From Palaemon carinicauda (Eukaryota > Arthropoda > Malacostraca > Decapoda > Palaemonidae), in assembly GCF_036898095.1 (NCBI RefSeq), contig NC_090726.1:163099519-163163518 (forward strand): a stretch of 64,000 nucleotides of DNA. Reading direction: 5' to 3'. The stretch's first letter is position 1, and every line of letters starts with the position of its first letter. The notes below the pieces were generated by a model. The model was not told the DNA's origin and ran no database searches. It was given only the letters and a program-made list of their open reading frames with translations. Positions 44,001 to 59,438 of this stretch are shown here, in pieces. The translations under genes were made by a program, and so were the position numbers.

Positions 44001-45740
44001 CTTAATTTTAATTATTACATTAATTTTTATTATTATTTCAATTTTAATTATTATCTTAATTCTAATTATTATTTTAATTTTAATCATTATTTCAATTTTA
44101 ATTATCATTTTTATATTAATTGATATTTTCCTATTTTAATTTTAATTATCATTTCGATTTTACTTATTATTTTATTTTTAGTTATTATTTTAGTTTTATT
44201 ATTATTTTATTCCAATTATCATTCTAATTTTATTTAATATTTTAATTTTCATAATTTTTTTCATTTTAGTTTATTTTATTTTCAGTTAATATTTTAATTT
44301 TAATTATTTATTCAATTTTAATTACTATTTTATTTTAATTACCATTTCAATATTAATTCATTATTTTAATTTTAATTATTATTTTCATTTTAATTATCAT
44401 CCTAATTATAATTATCTTAATTCTAATTATTATCTTAATTTTGATTAGTATTTTCATTTTAATTATTATTTTCATTTCAATTATTATTTTAATTTTAAAT
44501 ACTATCCTAATTCTAATTATTAGTTTAATTTTAATTATTATTCAAATATTAATTATTATTTTAATTTTGATTATTATTTCAATTTTAATCATTTTTTTAA
44601 TTTTGATATTATTTTAATCTCATCATTATTTTAATTTTAATTATTATCTCAATTTTAATCATTATTCGTATTTTAATCATTATTTTACTATAATTATTAT
44701 TTCAATTTTGATTATTATTTTGATTTCAGCTAGTATTTCAATTTTAATTATTATTTTAATTTTATTTGTTTTAATTTTATTAATATTTTAATTTTGATAA
44801 TATTTTAATTTTGATTGTTATTTTAATATTACCTATTATTTTAATTTTAATTATTATTTTAATTTGAACTATTATTTTCATTTCGATTATTATCTTAATT
44901 TTAATTATTTTGTTATTTTGTAATTATTATTTTAATTTTAATTATTATTTTAATTTCAATTATTATTTTAATTTTAATTATTACGTTAATTTCAATTAAT
45001 ATTTTAATTTTAATTATTATTTTATTATTGATAATTTTTTCTATTATAATTATTATTTTAATTGTGATTATTTTTTTATTTTAACTATTGTTTTAAATTC
45101 AAATATTGTTTTAACTTTAATTATTATTTCAACTTTAATTATTATCATAATTCTAATTATCATTTTAATTTTAGTCATTATTTTAATTCTAATTATGTTA
45201 ATTCCAATTATTGTTTTAATTTTAATTATTATTTTATTTTGATTATTATTTCAATTTTAATTATTAACTTAATTTTAATTATTATTTTAATTTTAATTAT
45301 CATTTTAATTTTGATTACAATGTTAATTTTGATTATGATTTTAATTTTAAGTATGATTTTAATTTTAAATATTGTTTTAATTTTATTTAAAACATTAATT
45401 TGAATAATTATTTCAATTTTAATTATCATTTTATACAAATCATTTTTTACATTTTAATTAATATTTCATTTTTAAATATTATCTTAATTCTAATAAATAT
45501 TTTAATTTTAATTATTATTGTAATTTTAATTATTAATTTGATTTTAATTATTATTTTAATATCAATTATTATTTTAATTTTGATTATTTTCTAAATGTTG
45601 ATGATTATTCTAATTTTAATTATTATTTCAATATTAATTATTAGTTTATTTTAATTGTTACTTTAATTTTTATTATTTATGTAATTTTAATTATTATTTT
45701 AATTTCATTTTTTATTTTAATTTTAATTATTATTGAAATT
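40405..45740 (+). repeat. Tandem duplication of about 2.68 kb
   Basis: Copies lie at about 40,405-43,087 and 43,088-45,740. The matching landmarks are AAAGAC (40,938 and 43,611), CAGCTAGTATTTC (42,129 and 44,728), B (42,815 and 45,430) and GTTGATGA (about 42,979 and 45,598), at offsets of about 2,600 to 2,680 bases. The join near 43,088 fuses sequence that normally follows a TTTATGTAATTTTAATTATT word to alpha-type sequence found before AAAGAC. Confidence 0.72.
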
Positions 45741-46375
45741 TTGATTATTATTTTAATTTCCATTTTTATTTCAATTTTAATTATTATATTAATTTTATTA
45801 TTATATTAACTTCAATTATTATCTTAATTTTAAATATTGATTTAATTTTAATTATCTTTTTATTTTAATTTTTATTTGAATTTTAATTATTATTTTAATT
45901 TTGATTATTATTTTAATTTGAATTATTATTTTAATATTAATTATTATTTTAATATTAATTATTATTTTGATTTTAATTTTTCTTTTGATTTTATTAATTA
46001 TTGTAATTTGGATTATTATTTTAATTTCAATTATTATTTTATTTTAATTATTATTTTAATTTGAATTATTATCTGAATTTTAATTATTATTTTAATTTTG
46101 ATTATTATTTTATTCAAATTTTTTTTTTGAATTATAATTATTTTTCTTATTTTGATTATTATTTATTTTTGATTATTATTTTAATTGTAATTATTATTTT
46201 AAACGGTAATTATCAATTTAATTATAATTATCATTTTTTTATTATTATTTTGATTTCAATTATTATTTTAATTTTAATTATTATTTTAATGTTAATTATT
46301 ATTTTTATTTAATTATAATTTTATTTTAATTATTATTTTAGTTTTAATTGTTATTTAAATTTTGATTATTTTTTT

Positions 46376-46659
46376 GATTTAAATTATTATTCTAATATTA
46401 ATTATCATCTTAATTTTAATTATGATTTTATTCTAATCATTATTTTAATTTTAACTATTATTTTAATTTTAAGTATTATTTTATTCTGATTATTATTTTA
46501 TTTTGAATTATTATTTTGATTTAAATTATTATTTTAATATTAATTATCATCTTAATTTTAATTATGATTTTATTCTAATCATTATTTTAATTTTAACTAT
46601 TATTTTAATTCTAAGTATTATTTTATTCTAATTATTATTTTATTTTGAATTATTATTTT
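46376..46659 (+). repeat. 142-bp tandem duplication
   Basis: A segment beginning GATTTAAATTATTATTCTAA at 46,376 recurs at 46,518, where TATTCTAA reads TATTTTAA. Both copies contain AATTATGATTTTATTCTAAT and a TTTTGAATTATTATTTT end. The equivalent place in beta-5 near 55.33-55.47 kb is single-copy. Confidence 0.87.
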
Positions 46660-47183
46660 AAATCAGATTATTATTTTAATTGTAATTATTTTTATATTAA
46701 TCCTTTCAATTTTAATTATTATTTTAATATTATTATTTTCATTTTAATTATTATTTTATTTTAATCATTAATTCATTATTAATTATAATTTTTATTTTAA
46801 TAATTATTTTGATTTTAATTATTATTTTGATTGAATCATTATTTTGATTTTAATTATTATTTTAATTTTAATCATTATTATATATTAATTATTTTTTTTA
46901 CTTTTGATTATTATTTCATTTCAATTATTGTTTTAATTTTAAATATTATTTTAATTTGAACTATTATTTTCATTTGAATTAGTATTGTAATTTTGATTAT
47001 TTTAATTTTAACTATTATCTGAATTTTATTTATTATTTAAATTTTATTTATTATTTCAATTCTTATTATTATTGTAATTTTAATTATTATTTCTATTTTA
47101 AATACAATTTTAACTTTAATTATTATTTTCATTTCAATTATAATTTCAATTTTAATTATCATATTAATTTCAATTATTATTTT

Positions 47184-50100
47184 AGGTTTACTTATTATTT
47201 TAACTTTAATTATTATCTTTATTTTAATCATAATTTTAATTTGTTTTATTATTTTTTTGAATTTTTATTCCAATTTAACTATTTTAATTTTGATTATTAT
47301 TTATTTATAATTATTATTTTAATTTTAATTATTATTTAAATTGTAATAATTATTTAATTATATTTATTATTTTAATTTTAATCATTTTTTTCATTTTAAT
47401 TATTATCTTAATTTTAATCATTATTTTAATTTCAATTATTATCTTAATTTTAATTATAATTATAATTTTAATAATTATTTTAATTTTAGGTATTATTTTG
47501 ATTTTATTATTATTTTATGTTATTTATCATTTTAATTTTAAGTATTTTTTTAAATTTTAATTATGATTTTATTCTAATTATTATTATAATTTTAATCATT
47601 ATTTTAATTTTAACTATTATTTAAAATTTAATTATTTTTTTAATTTAAACTATTATTTTAATTTTAATTATTATTTTGATTTTAACTATTATTTTAATTT
47701 TGATTATTCTTTTAATTTTAACTATTATTTTATATTTATTTATCATTTTAATTTTAACTATTTTTTTAATTTTATATACTATTTCAATTTTAATTATTAT
47801 TTTAAATTTAATTACTATTTTAATTTTAATTGTTATTTTAATTTAATTATTATCTTAATTTTGATTATTACTTTGATTTTAATTTTTATTTTTATTTTAA
47901 TTAATATTTTAATTTTGATTATTATTTTAATTTTCATTATTTCAATTTATAATATTATATTCATTTTAATTATTACTTTAATATTAATTATTATTTTCAT
48001 TATAATTATTTTAATTTTAGTTAATATTTTAATTTTGATTATTATTTTTAATCTAATTATTATTTTAATTTTAATTATTATTTTAATTTTAATTATAATT
48101 TAAATTTTAGTTATTATTTTAATTTTAATTATTATTTTAAATTTAATTATTTCAATTTTAATTATTCTTTTAATTTTAATCAGAATTTTGATTTTAATTA
48201 TTATTTTAATATTAATTATTTTTTTGATTTTAATTATTATTATTTTAATTTTAATTATTATTTTAATGTTAATTATTAATTTAATTTCAACTATTATTTT
48301 AATATTATTTACCATTTTAATTTTTAATTATTATTTTAAGTTTAATTATTATTTTATTCTAATTATTATTTCAATTTCAATAATTATTCCAATTTTAATA
48401 ATTTTTTTATTCTAGTTATTATTTTGATTTTAATCATTATTTTAATTTTAATTATTATTTTAATTTCATTTATTATTTTAATTTTAAGTATTATTCAATT
48501 CGGATTATTATTTTAATTTTAATCATTATTTTGATTTTATTCAATATTTTAATTTCAATCACTATTTCAATTTTAATTATGATTTTTATTTTAATCATTT
48601 TAATTTCAATTATTATTTTAATGTTCACTATTATTTTAATTTTAATTATTATTTTAATCTTAAAGACTATTTTATTTTTAATTAGTATTTTCTTCTAAAT
48701 ATTAATTTAATTTTAATTAATATTTTAATTACAATTATTCTGATTTTAATTATTATTTCAATTTTAATTATTATTTTAATTTTCATTATTATTTTTTTCA
48801 ATTATTTTATTTATAAATATTATTTTAATTTTAATTATTATTTTCATTTTAATTATTATTTTTAATTTATTTATTATTTTAATTTTATTATTATTCTAAT
48901 TTCAATTATTATCCTAATTTTAATTATTATTTTATTTTAATTATTATCTCAATTTTAATTATTATTTTAATTTTTATTATTTTTTCAATTTAATTGTCAT
49001 TTTAATTTAATTATTAATTTAATTTTTATTATTACTTTAATTTTAATTTTATTTTTATTCTAATTAATATTTTAATTTTGATTATTATTTCGTTTTTTTA
49101 TTATTTAAATTTTAAATATAATTTTTATCTTAATTATTATTTTCATTTTAATTATTATTTTAATCATAATATTTATTTAAATTTTAGTTATTATTTTAAT
49201 TTTGATTATTATTTTTATTCTAATTGTTATTTAAATTTAGATTATTATTTTAATTTTAATTATAATTTAAATTTTAATTATTATTTTATTTTTAATTATT
49301 ATTTTAACTTTTATTATTATTTTTATTTTAATTATTATTTCTATTCTAATTAAAATTTTAATTTTATTTATTATTTTAATTTTAATTATTTTTTTTTATT
49401 TTAATTATTATTATTTTAATTTTAATTATTATTTCAATGTTAACTATTATTTCAATTTCCATTATTATTTTTATATTATTTATCATTTCAATTTAAATTA
49501 TTTATTTAATTTTAATTATTATTTTATCTTAATTATTATTTTGATTTCAATAACTATTTTGATTTTAATTATATTTTCATTCTAATCATTATTTTAATTT
49601 TAATCATTTTTTTAATTCTAATTATTATTCTAATGTTAATTATTATTTTAATTCTAATTCCTTTTTTATTCTAATCATTATATTAATTTTAATTATTTTA
49701 ATTTTAGTTATTATTTTAATTTTAATTATTATTCTAATTCGGATTATTATTTTAATTTTAATCATTATTTTAATTTTATTCAATATTTTAATTTTAATCA
49801 TTATTTCAATTTTATTCAATATTTTAATTTTTATAATTACTTCGATTTTAATTATATTTATATTTTAATTATTATTTTAATTTTAATTAATATTTTAATT
49901 TCAATTATTATTTTAATTTTAGTTATTATTTTAATTCTAATTATTATGTTAATTTCAATTAATAATTCAATTTTAATTATTATCTTATTTTGATTATTAT
50001 TTCTATTTTAATTATTAACTTAGTTTTAATTATTATTTTAATTTTAATTATAATTTTAATTTTGATTACAATATTAATTTTTAAAATTATCTTAATTTTA

Positions 50101-51503
50101 GGTATGATTTAGATTTTAAATATTGTTTTAATTCTATTTATAACATTAATTTCAATAATTATTTCAATTTTAATTATTATTTTAAACAAATCATTATTTT
50201 ATTTTTAATTATTATTTTAATTTTAAATATTATCTAATTTTAATTAATATTTCTATTTTATCTATTATTGTAATTTTAATTATTATTTAAATTTAAATTT
50301 TTATTTTTATTTCAAGTATTATTTTAATTCTAATTATTTACTAAATTTTGATTATTATTAAAATTTTAATTATTATTTTAATATCATTATTATTTTATTT
50401 TATTTGTTACTTAAATTTTAATTATTTATGTAATTTTAATTATTATTTTAATTCAAATTATTATTTTGATTTTAATTATTATTTAAATTTTGATTATTAT
50501 TTTATTTTTAATTATTGTTTCAATTTTAATCATTATTTTAATTTTTCTTATTATATTAACTTTAATTATTATCTTAATTTTAAATATTATTTCAATTTCA
50601 ATCATTATTTTATCTTAATTTTTATTTGAATTTTACTTATTTTGATTTTGATTATTATTTTATTTTTAATTATTATTTTAATTGTAATCATTATTTTAAA
50701 TGGTAATTATTGATTTAATTATAATTATCATTTTTTTATTATTATTTAGATCTCAATTATTATCTTAATTTTAATTATCATTTTAATTTTAATTATTATC
50801 TTAATTTTAATTATTATTTTGATTTGAAATAATATTTTAATATCAATTATTATCTTAATTTTAATAATGATTTTATTCAAATATTATTTTAATTTTAACT
50901 ATTATTTTAATTCTATTTATTATTTTATTCTAATTATTATTTTATTCTAATTATTATTATTTTTAATTATTATTTTAAGTTATATTATTATTTTAATTGT
51001 AATTATTATTTTTATTTTAATCCTTTTAATTCTAATTATTATTTTAATATCAGTTATTATTTTCATTTTAATTATTATTTTAATTTCAATTATTATTTTC
51101 ATATTAATTATTATTTTAATTTCAATTATTATTTTGATTTTAATTATTATTTTGATTGAATTATTATTTTAATTTAATTATTATTATAATTTTAATCATT
51201 ACTTTATTTTAATAATTTTTTTACTTTTAATTATTATTTCAATTCAATTATTGTTTTAATTTTAAATATTATCTTAATTTTAACTATTATTTTTTTAAAT
51301 AGTATTGTAAATTAGATTATTTTAATTTCAATTATTATCATAATTTTATTTATTAATTAAATTTAATTTGTTATTTTAATTTTAATTATTAGTGTAATTT
51401 TAATTATTATTTCTATTTTATATATTATTTTAACAGTAAATATTATTTTCATTTTAATTATAATTTCAATTTTAATTATTATATTAATTTCAATTACTAT
51501 TTT
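47184..51503 (+). repeat. Higher-order block alpha-7
   Basis: R landmark at 47,184 with alpha context, AAAGAC landmark at 48,662, B-like landmark near 50,181 with TAAACAAATCATT (one base changed), and TTAAATGGTAATTATTGATT near 50,695. It has no hexamer expansion at the place where alpha-1, alpha-3 and alpha-5 carry one. It is about 4.3 kb long. Confidence 0.58.
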
Positions 51504-54500
51504 AGGTTTAATTTCTATTTTAACTTTAATTATTATCTTCATTTTAATCATAATTTTAATTTTAATTATTATTTTACTTCAATTTTTATTTCAATTCAAC
51601 TATCATTTTAATCTTGATTATTACTTAATTTTAATTATTATTTTATTTTTGATTGTTATGTCACTTTTAATTATTATTTTAATTTTAATTATTATTTTTA
51701 TTTTAATTATTATTTTGATTTTAATTATAATTTGTTTTAATAATCATTTCAATTTTAATAATATTTTGATTTTAGTTATCTGAATTTTATTTGTTATTTT
51801 AATTTTGATTATTATTTTCATGTTAATTATTATTTTAATTTTAACTATTATTTTAATTTTGATCATTATTTTAATTTTGATTATTATTTTAATTTTAATT
51901 ATTATTTAATTTTAACATTTTTTTTTCATTTTAATTATTAATCTAATTTTTATTATTATTTCAATTTTAACTATTATTTTAATTTTGATTATTATTTTAA
52001 TTTTAATTATTTCAATTTTAATCATTTTATTTTTAGTTATTATTTTAATTTAAATTATCATTTAAATTTTAATTATCATATCAATTTTAATTAGTATTTT
52101 TATGTTAATTGTCATTTTAATTTTAATTACTATCTTAATTTCAACTATTTTTAATTTTAATTATTATTTTAATTATAACATTTTAATTTTATATATTATT
52201 TTATTTTTAATTATCATTTCAATTTTAATTATCGTTCAAATTCTAATTATTATTTTGATTTTATTATTATTTTATTTTCTTTATTATTTCGATTTTATTT
52301 ATTATTAAAATTTTGATTATTATTTTAATTTTTATTATTATTTTTATTTTTATTTTTGTTTTAATTTTAATTATCATTTTAATCTTAATTATTATTTAAA
52401 TTTTAATTATTATTTCAATTTTAATCATTATTTTGATTTTAATTATTATTTCAATTTCAATTATTATTATAATATTAGTTATGATTTTAATTTTAATTAT
52501 TATTGTAATTTTATTTACTATTGTATTTTCAATTATCATTTCAATTTTAATTATTAATGTAATTTTAATTATTATTTTAATCTTAATTATCATTTTGATT
52601 TTAATCATTTTTTAAACTCCATTTATTATTTTACCTTTAATTATCATCAAAATTTTTATCATTATTTTAAATTTGATTATTATTTTGATTTTAATTTTTA
52701 TTCTAATTTTAATTATTATTTTAATTTTGATTATTATTTATTTTTAACTATTATTTTAATTGTAATTATCATTATAATTGTAATTATTATTTTAATTATA
52801 AATAATATTTTAATTTTATTATTATTTTTATTCAAATTATTTTTTTTAATTATAGTTATTATTTTAATTTTAATTATTATCTTAATTTTAAGTATCATTT
52901 TAATTTTGATTATTATTCTAATTTTAATAATTATTTTAATATTAATAATTATTTTAATTTTGATCATTATTTCAATTTAATTATCATTTTAATATTAATT
53001 GATATTTTCATATTTTAATTTTAATTATCATTTTGATTTTACTTGTTATTTTATTTTTAGTTATTATTTTAATTTTATTATTATTTTATTTCAATTATCA
53101 TTCTAATTTTATTTAATATTTAAATTTTCATAATTTTTTTTTAATTTTAACTTATTTTAATTTCAGTTAATATTTTGATTTTAATTATTTATTCAATCTT
53201 AATTATTATTTTATTTTAATTACTATTTTAATTTTAATTCATTATTTTAATTTTAATTATTATTTTAATTTTAATTATTATCCTAATTATAGTTATCTTA
53301 ATTCTAATTATTATCTTAATTTTAATTAGTATTTTCATTCTAATTATTATTTTCATTTCAATTATTATTTTAATTTAAATTACTATCCTAATTTTAATTA
53401 TTAGTTTAATTTTAATCATTATCTTAATTATTTTTTAAATATTATTTATTATTTTAATTTTGATTATTATTATGATTTTGATTATTATTTCAATTTTAAT
53501 CATTATTTTAATTTTTATATCATTTTAATTTTATTATTATCTTAATTTCAATTATTATCTCAATTATTATCTCAATTTTAATCATTATTTGAATTTTAAT
53601 AATTATTTTACTATAATTATCATTTTTATTTTGATTATTATTTTGATTTCAGCTAGTATTTCAATTTTAATTATTATTTTAATTTTTATTATTATTTTTA
53701 TTTTATTTATTATTTTAATTTAATTTATATTTTAATTTTGATAATATTCTAATTTTGATTGTTATTTTAATATTACCTATTATTTTAATTTTAATTATTA
53801 TTTTAATTTGAACTATTTTTTTCATTTTGATTTTATCTTAATTTTAATTATTTTGTTATTTGGTAATTATTATTTTAATTTTAATTATTATTTAAATTTT
53901 AATTATAACGTTAATTTCAATTATTATTTTAATTTTATATATTATTTTAATATTGATAATTTTTTCTTTTATAATTATCATTTTAATCGTGATTATTTTA
54001 ATTTTAACTATTTTTTTAAATTTAAATATTGTTTTAACTTTAATTATTATTTCAACTTTAATTATTATTATAATTTTAATTATTATTTTAATTTTAGTTA
54101 TAATTTTAATTCTAATTATGTTAATTTCAATTTTAGTTTTAATTTTAATTATTATCTAATTTTGATTATTATTTCAATTTTAATCATTAACTTAATTTTA
54201 ATTATTATTTTAATCTTAATTATCATTTTAATTTTGAATACAATGTTAATTTTGATTTTTATTTTAATTTTAAGTATGATTTTAATTTTGAATATTATTT
54301 TAATTTTATTTAAAACATTAATTTTAATAATTATCACAATTTTAATTATTATTTTATACAAATAATTTTATAAATTTTAATCATTATTTAAATTTTAAAT
54401 ATTATCTTTATTTTAATTAATATTTTAATTTTAATTATTTTTATAATTTTATTTATTTAAATTATAATTATTATTATAATATCAATTATTATTTTAATTT

Positions 54501-56056
54501 TAATTATTTTTTAAATGTTGATGATTATTCTAATTTTAATTATTATTTCAATATTAATTATTAGATTATTTTTTTTGTTACTTTAATTTTAATTATTTAT
54601 GTAATTTTAATCATTATTTTAATTTAAATTATTTTTTTATTTTAATTATTATTTAAATTTTGATTATTATTTTAATTTCAATTTTTATTTCAATTTTAAT
54701 TATTATTTTAATTTTTATTATTTTATTAACTTTAATTATTATCTTAATTTTAAATATTGATTTAATTTTAATTATCATTTTATTTTAATTTTTATTTGAA
54801 TTTTGATTATTATTTTAATTTTGATTATTATTTTGATTTAAATTATTATTTTAATATTATTATTATATTGATTTCAATTATTATTTTAATTTTATTAATT
54901 ATTGTAATTTTGATTATTATTTTAATATCAAATATTATTTTATTTTAATCATTATTTTAATTTGAATTATTATCTGAATTTTAATTATTGTTTTAATTTT
55001 GATTATTATTTTATTCCATTTTTTATTTTAATTATAATTATTTTGATTATTTTGATTATTTATTTTTAATTATATTTTAAATGTAATTATTATTTTAAAC
55101 GGTAATTAATAATTTAATTATAATTATCATTTTTTTATTATTATTTTGATTTCCATTATTATTTTAATTTTAATTATTATTTTAATTTTAATTATTATTT
55201 TTATTTAATTATTATTTTATTTTAATTATTATTTTAGTTTTAACTGTTATTTAAATTTTGATTATTATTTTAATTTAAATTTTAATTTTAATTTTAATTA
55301 TTATTTTAATTTTGATTATTATTTTGATTTAAATTATTATTTTAATATTAATTATCATCTTAATTTTAATTATGATTTTATTTTAATCATTATTTTAATT
55401 TTAACTATTATTTTAATTCTAAGTATTATTTTATTCTAATTATTATTTTTATTTTAAATTATCATTTTAAATTAGATTATTATATTAATTGTAATTATTT
55501 TTATTTTAATCTTTTTATTTTAATTATTATTTTAATATTATTTATTATTTTCCCTATAATTATTATTTTATTTTAATTATTTTAATATTAATTATTATTT
55601 TAATTTTAATAATTATTTTGATATTAATTATTATTTCGATATAATTATTATTTTACTTTTAATTATTATTTTAATTTTAATCATTATTTTATTTTAATTA
55701 TTTTTTTATTTTGATTATTATTTCAATTCAATTATTGTTTTAATTTTAAATATTATTTCAATTTCAACTATTATTTTCATTTAAATTAGTATTGTAATTT
55801 TGATTATTTTAATTTTTATTATTATCTGAATTTTATTTATTATTTAAATTTTATTTATGAATTAAATTTTATTTATGAATTAAATTTTAATTATTATTGT
55901 AATTTTAATTATTATTTCTATTTTAATTATTATTTTAACTTTAATTATCATTTTCATTTGAATTATAATTTCAATTTTAATTATTATAATAATTTCAATT
56001 TTAATTATTATATTAATTTCAATTTTAATTATTATATCAATTTCAATTGTTACTTT
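51504..56056 (+). repeat. Higher-order block beta-5
   Basis: R landmark at 51,504 with beta context, TTTACCTTTAATTATCATC near 52,630 (CCG changed to CCT), CAGCTAGTATTTC near 53,651, the TTTTTTCTTTTATAATTATC word near 53,963, B near 54,355, GTTGATGATTATTCTAATTT near 54,517 and AAACGGTAATTAATAATT near 55,097. It is about 4.55 kb long. Confidence 0.58.
55846..55881 (+). repeat. Perfect dimer of a variant 18-bp unit
   Basis: AAATTTTATTTATGAATT occurs at 55,846-55,863 and 55,864-55,881 without mismatch. The unit contains the rare word TATGAATT. Two identical diverged monomers side by side point to a recent one-monomer slippage or exchange. Confidence 0.88.
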
Positions 56057-59000
56057 AGGTTTACTTACTATTTTAACTTTAATTATTATCTTTATTTTAA
56101 TCATATTTTCAATTTTACTTATTATTTTTTTAAATTTTTATTTCAATTTAACTATCATTTTAATCTTGATTATTTTTTATTTTTTATTATTATTTTAATT
56201 TTAATTATTATTTAAATTGTAATAATTATTTAATTATATTTATTATTTTAATTTTAATTATTTTTTTCAATTTAATTATTATCTTAATTTTAATCATTAT
56301 TTTTATTTCAATTATTATTTAATTTTAATTATTATTTTAATTTTAATAATTATTTTAATTTTAGGTATTATTTTTATTTTATTATTTTAATTTTATTTAT
56401 CATTTTAATTTTAAGTATTATTCTAATTTTAATTATTATTTTATTCTAATTGTTATTATATTTTTAATCATTATTTTAATGCTAATTATCATTTCAAATT
56501 TAACTATTTTATAATTTAAACTATTATTTTAAATTTAATTATTATTTTGATTTTAACTTATTTTAATTTTGATTATTCTTTTAATTTTAACTATTATTTT
56601 AAATTTATTTATCATTTTAATTTTAACTATCATTCTAATTTTATATATTATTTCAATTTTAATTACTATTTTAAATTTAATTACTATTTTAATTTTAATT
56701 GTTATTTTAATTTAATTATTATCTTAATTTTGATTATTACTTTGATTTTAATTTTTATTTTTATTCTAATTAATATTTTAATTTCGATTTTTTTTTATTA
56801 TTTCAATTTTCAATATTATATTCATTTTAATTATTATTTTCATTTTAATTATTATTTTCCATTTAATTATTTTAATTTTAGTTAATATTTTAATTTTGAT
56901 TATTATTTTTAATCTAATTATTATTATAATTTTAATAATTATTTTCATTTTAATTATAATTTAAATTATAATTATTATTTTAATTTTTATTATTATTTTA
57001 AATTTAATTATTTTAATTTTAATTATTTTTTAATTCTAATTAGAATTTTAATTTTAATTATTACTTTAATATTAATTTTTTTTTATTTTAATTATTATTA
57101 TTTTAATTTTACTTATTATTTAAATGTTAATTAATAATTTAATTTCAATTATTATTTTAATATTATTTATCATTTTAATTTTTATTTATTAATTTAAATG
57201 TAATTATTATTTTATTCTAATTATTATTTCAATTTCAATAATTATTCTAATTTTAATCATTTTTTTATTCTAATTATTATTTTGATTTTAATCATGATTT
57301 TAATATTAATTATTATTTTGATTTCAATTATTATTTTAATTTTTATTATTATTCTAATTCGGATTATTATTTTAGTTTTAATCATTATTTTAATTTCATT
57401 CAATATTTTAATTTCAATCATTATTTCAATTTTAATTATTATTTTTATTTTTATTAATTATTTTAATTTCAATTATTATTTTAATGTTCACTATTATTTT
57501 AATTTTAATTATTATTTTAATCTTAAAGACTATTTTATTTTTAATTAGTATTTTCTTCTAAATAATAATTTAATTTTAATTATTATTTTAATTAAAATTA
57601 TTTTAATTTTAATTATTATTTAAATTTTAATTATTATTTTTATTTCAGTTATTTTATTTAAAAATATAATTTCAATTTTATTTATTTTATTTATAAATAT
57701 CATTTTAATTTTAATTATTATTTTCATTTTAATTATTATTTTAAATTTATTTATTATCTTAATTTTATTATTATTTTAATTCCAATTATTATCTTAATTT
57801 TAATTATTATTTTATTTTAATTAATATCTTAATTTTAATTATTATTTTAATTTTTATTATTATTTCAATTTAATTGTTATTCTAATTTAATTATTAGTTT
57901 AATTTTGATTATTACTTTAATTTTAAATCTTATTTTTATTCTAAATAATATTTTAATTTTGATTATTATTTTGTTTTTTTATTATTTAAATTTTAAATAT
58001 TATTTTTATTTTTGTTATTATTTTCATATTAATTATTATTTTAATTTTAATATTTATTTCAATTTTAGTTATGCTTTTTATTTTTATTATTATTTTATTC
58101 TAATTATTATTTAAATTTAAATTATTATTTTAATTTTAATTATAAATTAAATTTTAATTATAATTTAAATTTTAATCATTATTTTTATTTCAATTATTAT
58201 TTTAACCTAAATTATTATTTTTATTTTAATTATTATTTCTATTCTAATTACTATTCTTATTTGAATTATTATTTTTATTTTTATTACTATTTTTGTTTTA
58301 ATTATTATCTGTATTTTTATTAATATTTTCATTTTATTTATCTTGTTTATTTTTATTATTATTTTGTTTTTAATTATTATTTTAATTTTAATTATTTTTA
58401 ATAGATTATTAATCTAATTTCAATTATTATTTTAAATTTTTATTATTTTTTCTAATCTTAATTATTATTCTAATTTTGATTATTATTTTATTTCTAATTT
58501 TCATTTCTATTTTATTTATTATTTCAATTATAATTAATGTTTTAATTTTAATTATCATTTTAATTTTAGTTATCATTTCAATTTTATTTATTATTTTAAT
58601 TTTAATTATTTAATTTGAATAATTTTTTTTTAATTTTAATTATTATTTGAATTTTAATCATTATTATAATTTGAATAATTTTTTAAATTTTAATTATTAT
58701 TTTAATTTCAATTGTTATTTTAATTTTAGTGATTATTTTGATTTCTATTATTATTCTAATTCTAATTATTATTTTAATTTCAATTTTTTTTTTAAATTTT
58801 AAATATCATTTTAATCCTAATTATTATTTAAATTCTGATTATTTCAATTTCAATCATCATTTTGATTTTATTATCATTTTAATTTTAATTATTTTTATAA
58901 ATTCAGTTATTATTTTAATCTTAATTATTATTGTAATGTTAATTACTATTTTATTTTCAATTATCATTTAATTTTGATTATTATTTTAATTTTAATCATT

Positions 59001-59329
59001 ATTTTAATCTTAATTATTATTCAATTTTAATCATTTTTTTTTAATTTTAATTATTATTTTACCTTTAATTATCATCTTAATTTTAATAATTATTTTAAAT
59101 TTGATTTCTATTTCAATTTAGATTTTTAATTTAATTTTAATTACTATTTTAAATTTGATTATTATTTATTTTTAACTTTTATTTTAATTGTAATTATCAT
59201 TATAATTGTAATAATTATTTTAATCATAAATATTATTTTAATTTTATTATTATTTTTATTTTAATTATTATTTTATTTTTAGTAATTATTTTAATTTTAA
59301 TTATTATCTCAATTCTAATTATCATTTCA

Positions 59330-59438
59330 ATTTTGATTATTATTTTAATTTTAATCATTATTTTAATTTTGATTATTATTTTAATTTTAATCATTATTTT
59401 AATTTTGATTATTATTTTAATTTTAATCATTATTTCAA
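59330..59438 (+). repeat. 36-bp dimeric repeat, three units
   Basis: Two alternating 18-bp variants, one with TTTTGATTATT and one with TTTTAATCATT, form a 36-bp unit present three times with almost no differences. This is a local homogenised dimer inside a more diverged array. Confidence 0.85.

Larger units (their letters stand above)
38757..47183 (+). repeat. Higher-order block alpha-6 (hybrid, multiply duplicated)
   Basis: R variant at 38,757 with alpha context. The AAAGAC landmark occurs three times (40,219, 40,938 and 43,611), and the CAGCTAGTATTTC and B landmarks occur twice each (about 42,129 and 44,728; 42,815 and 45,430). This reflects a 719-bp tandem duplication nested beside a 2.68-kb one. 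As in alpha-2, sequence after the AAAGAC landmark passes into beta-type sequence. At about 8.4 kb this is the longest block between R landmarks. Confidence 0.55.

Noticed and set aside
55846..55881. A small gene start at TTTATGAATT repeated twice
   Set aside because: It is a perfect 18-bp dimer of a satellite variant and leads only into more satellite.
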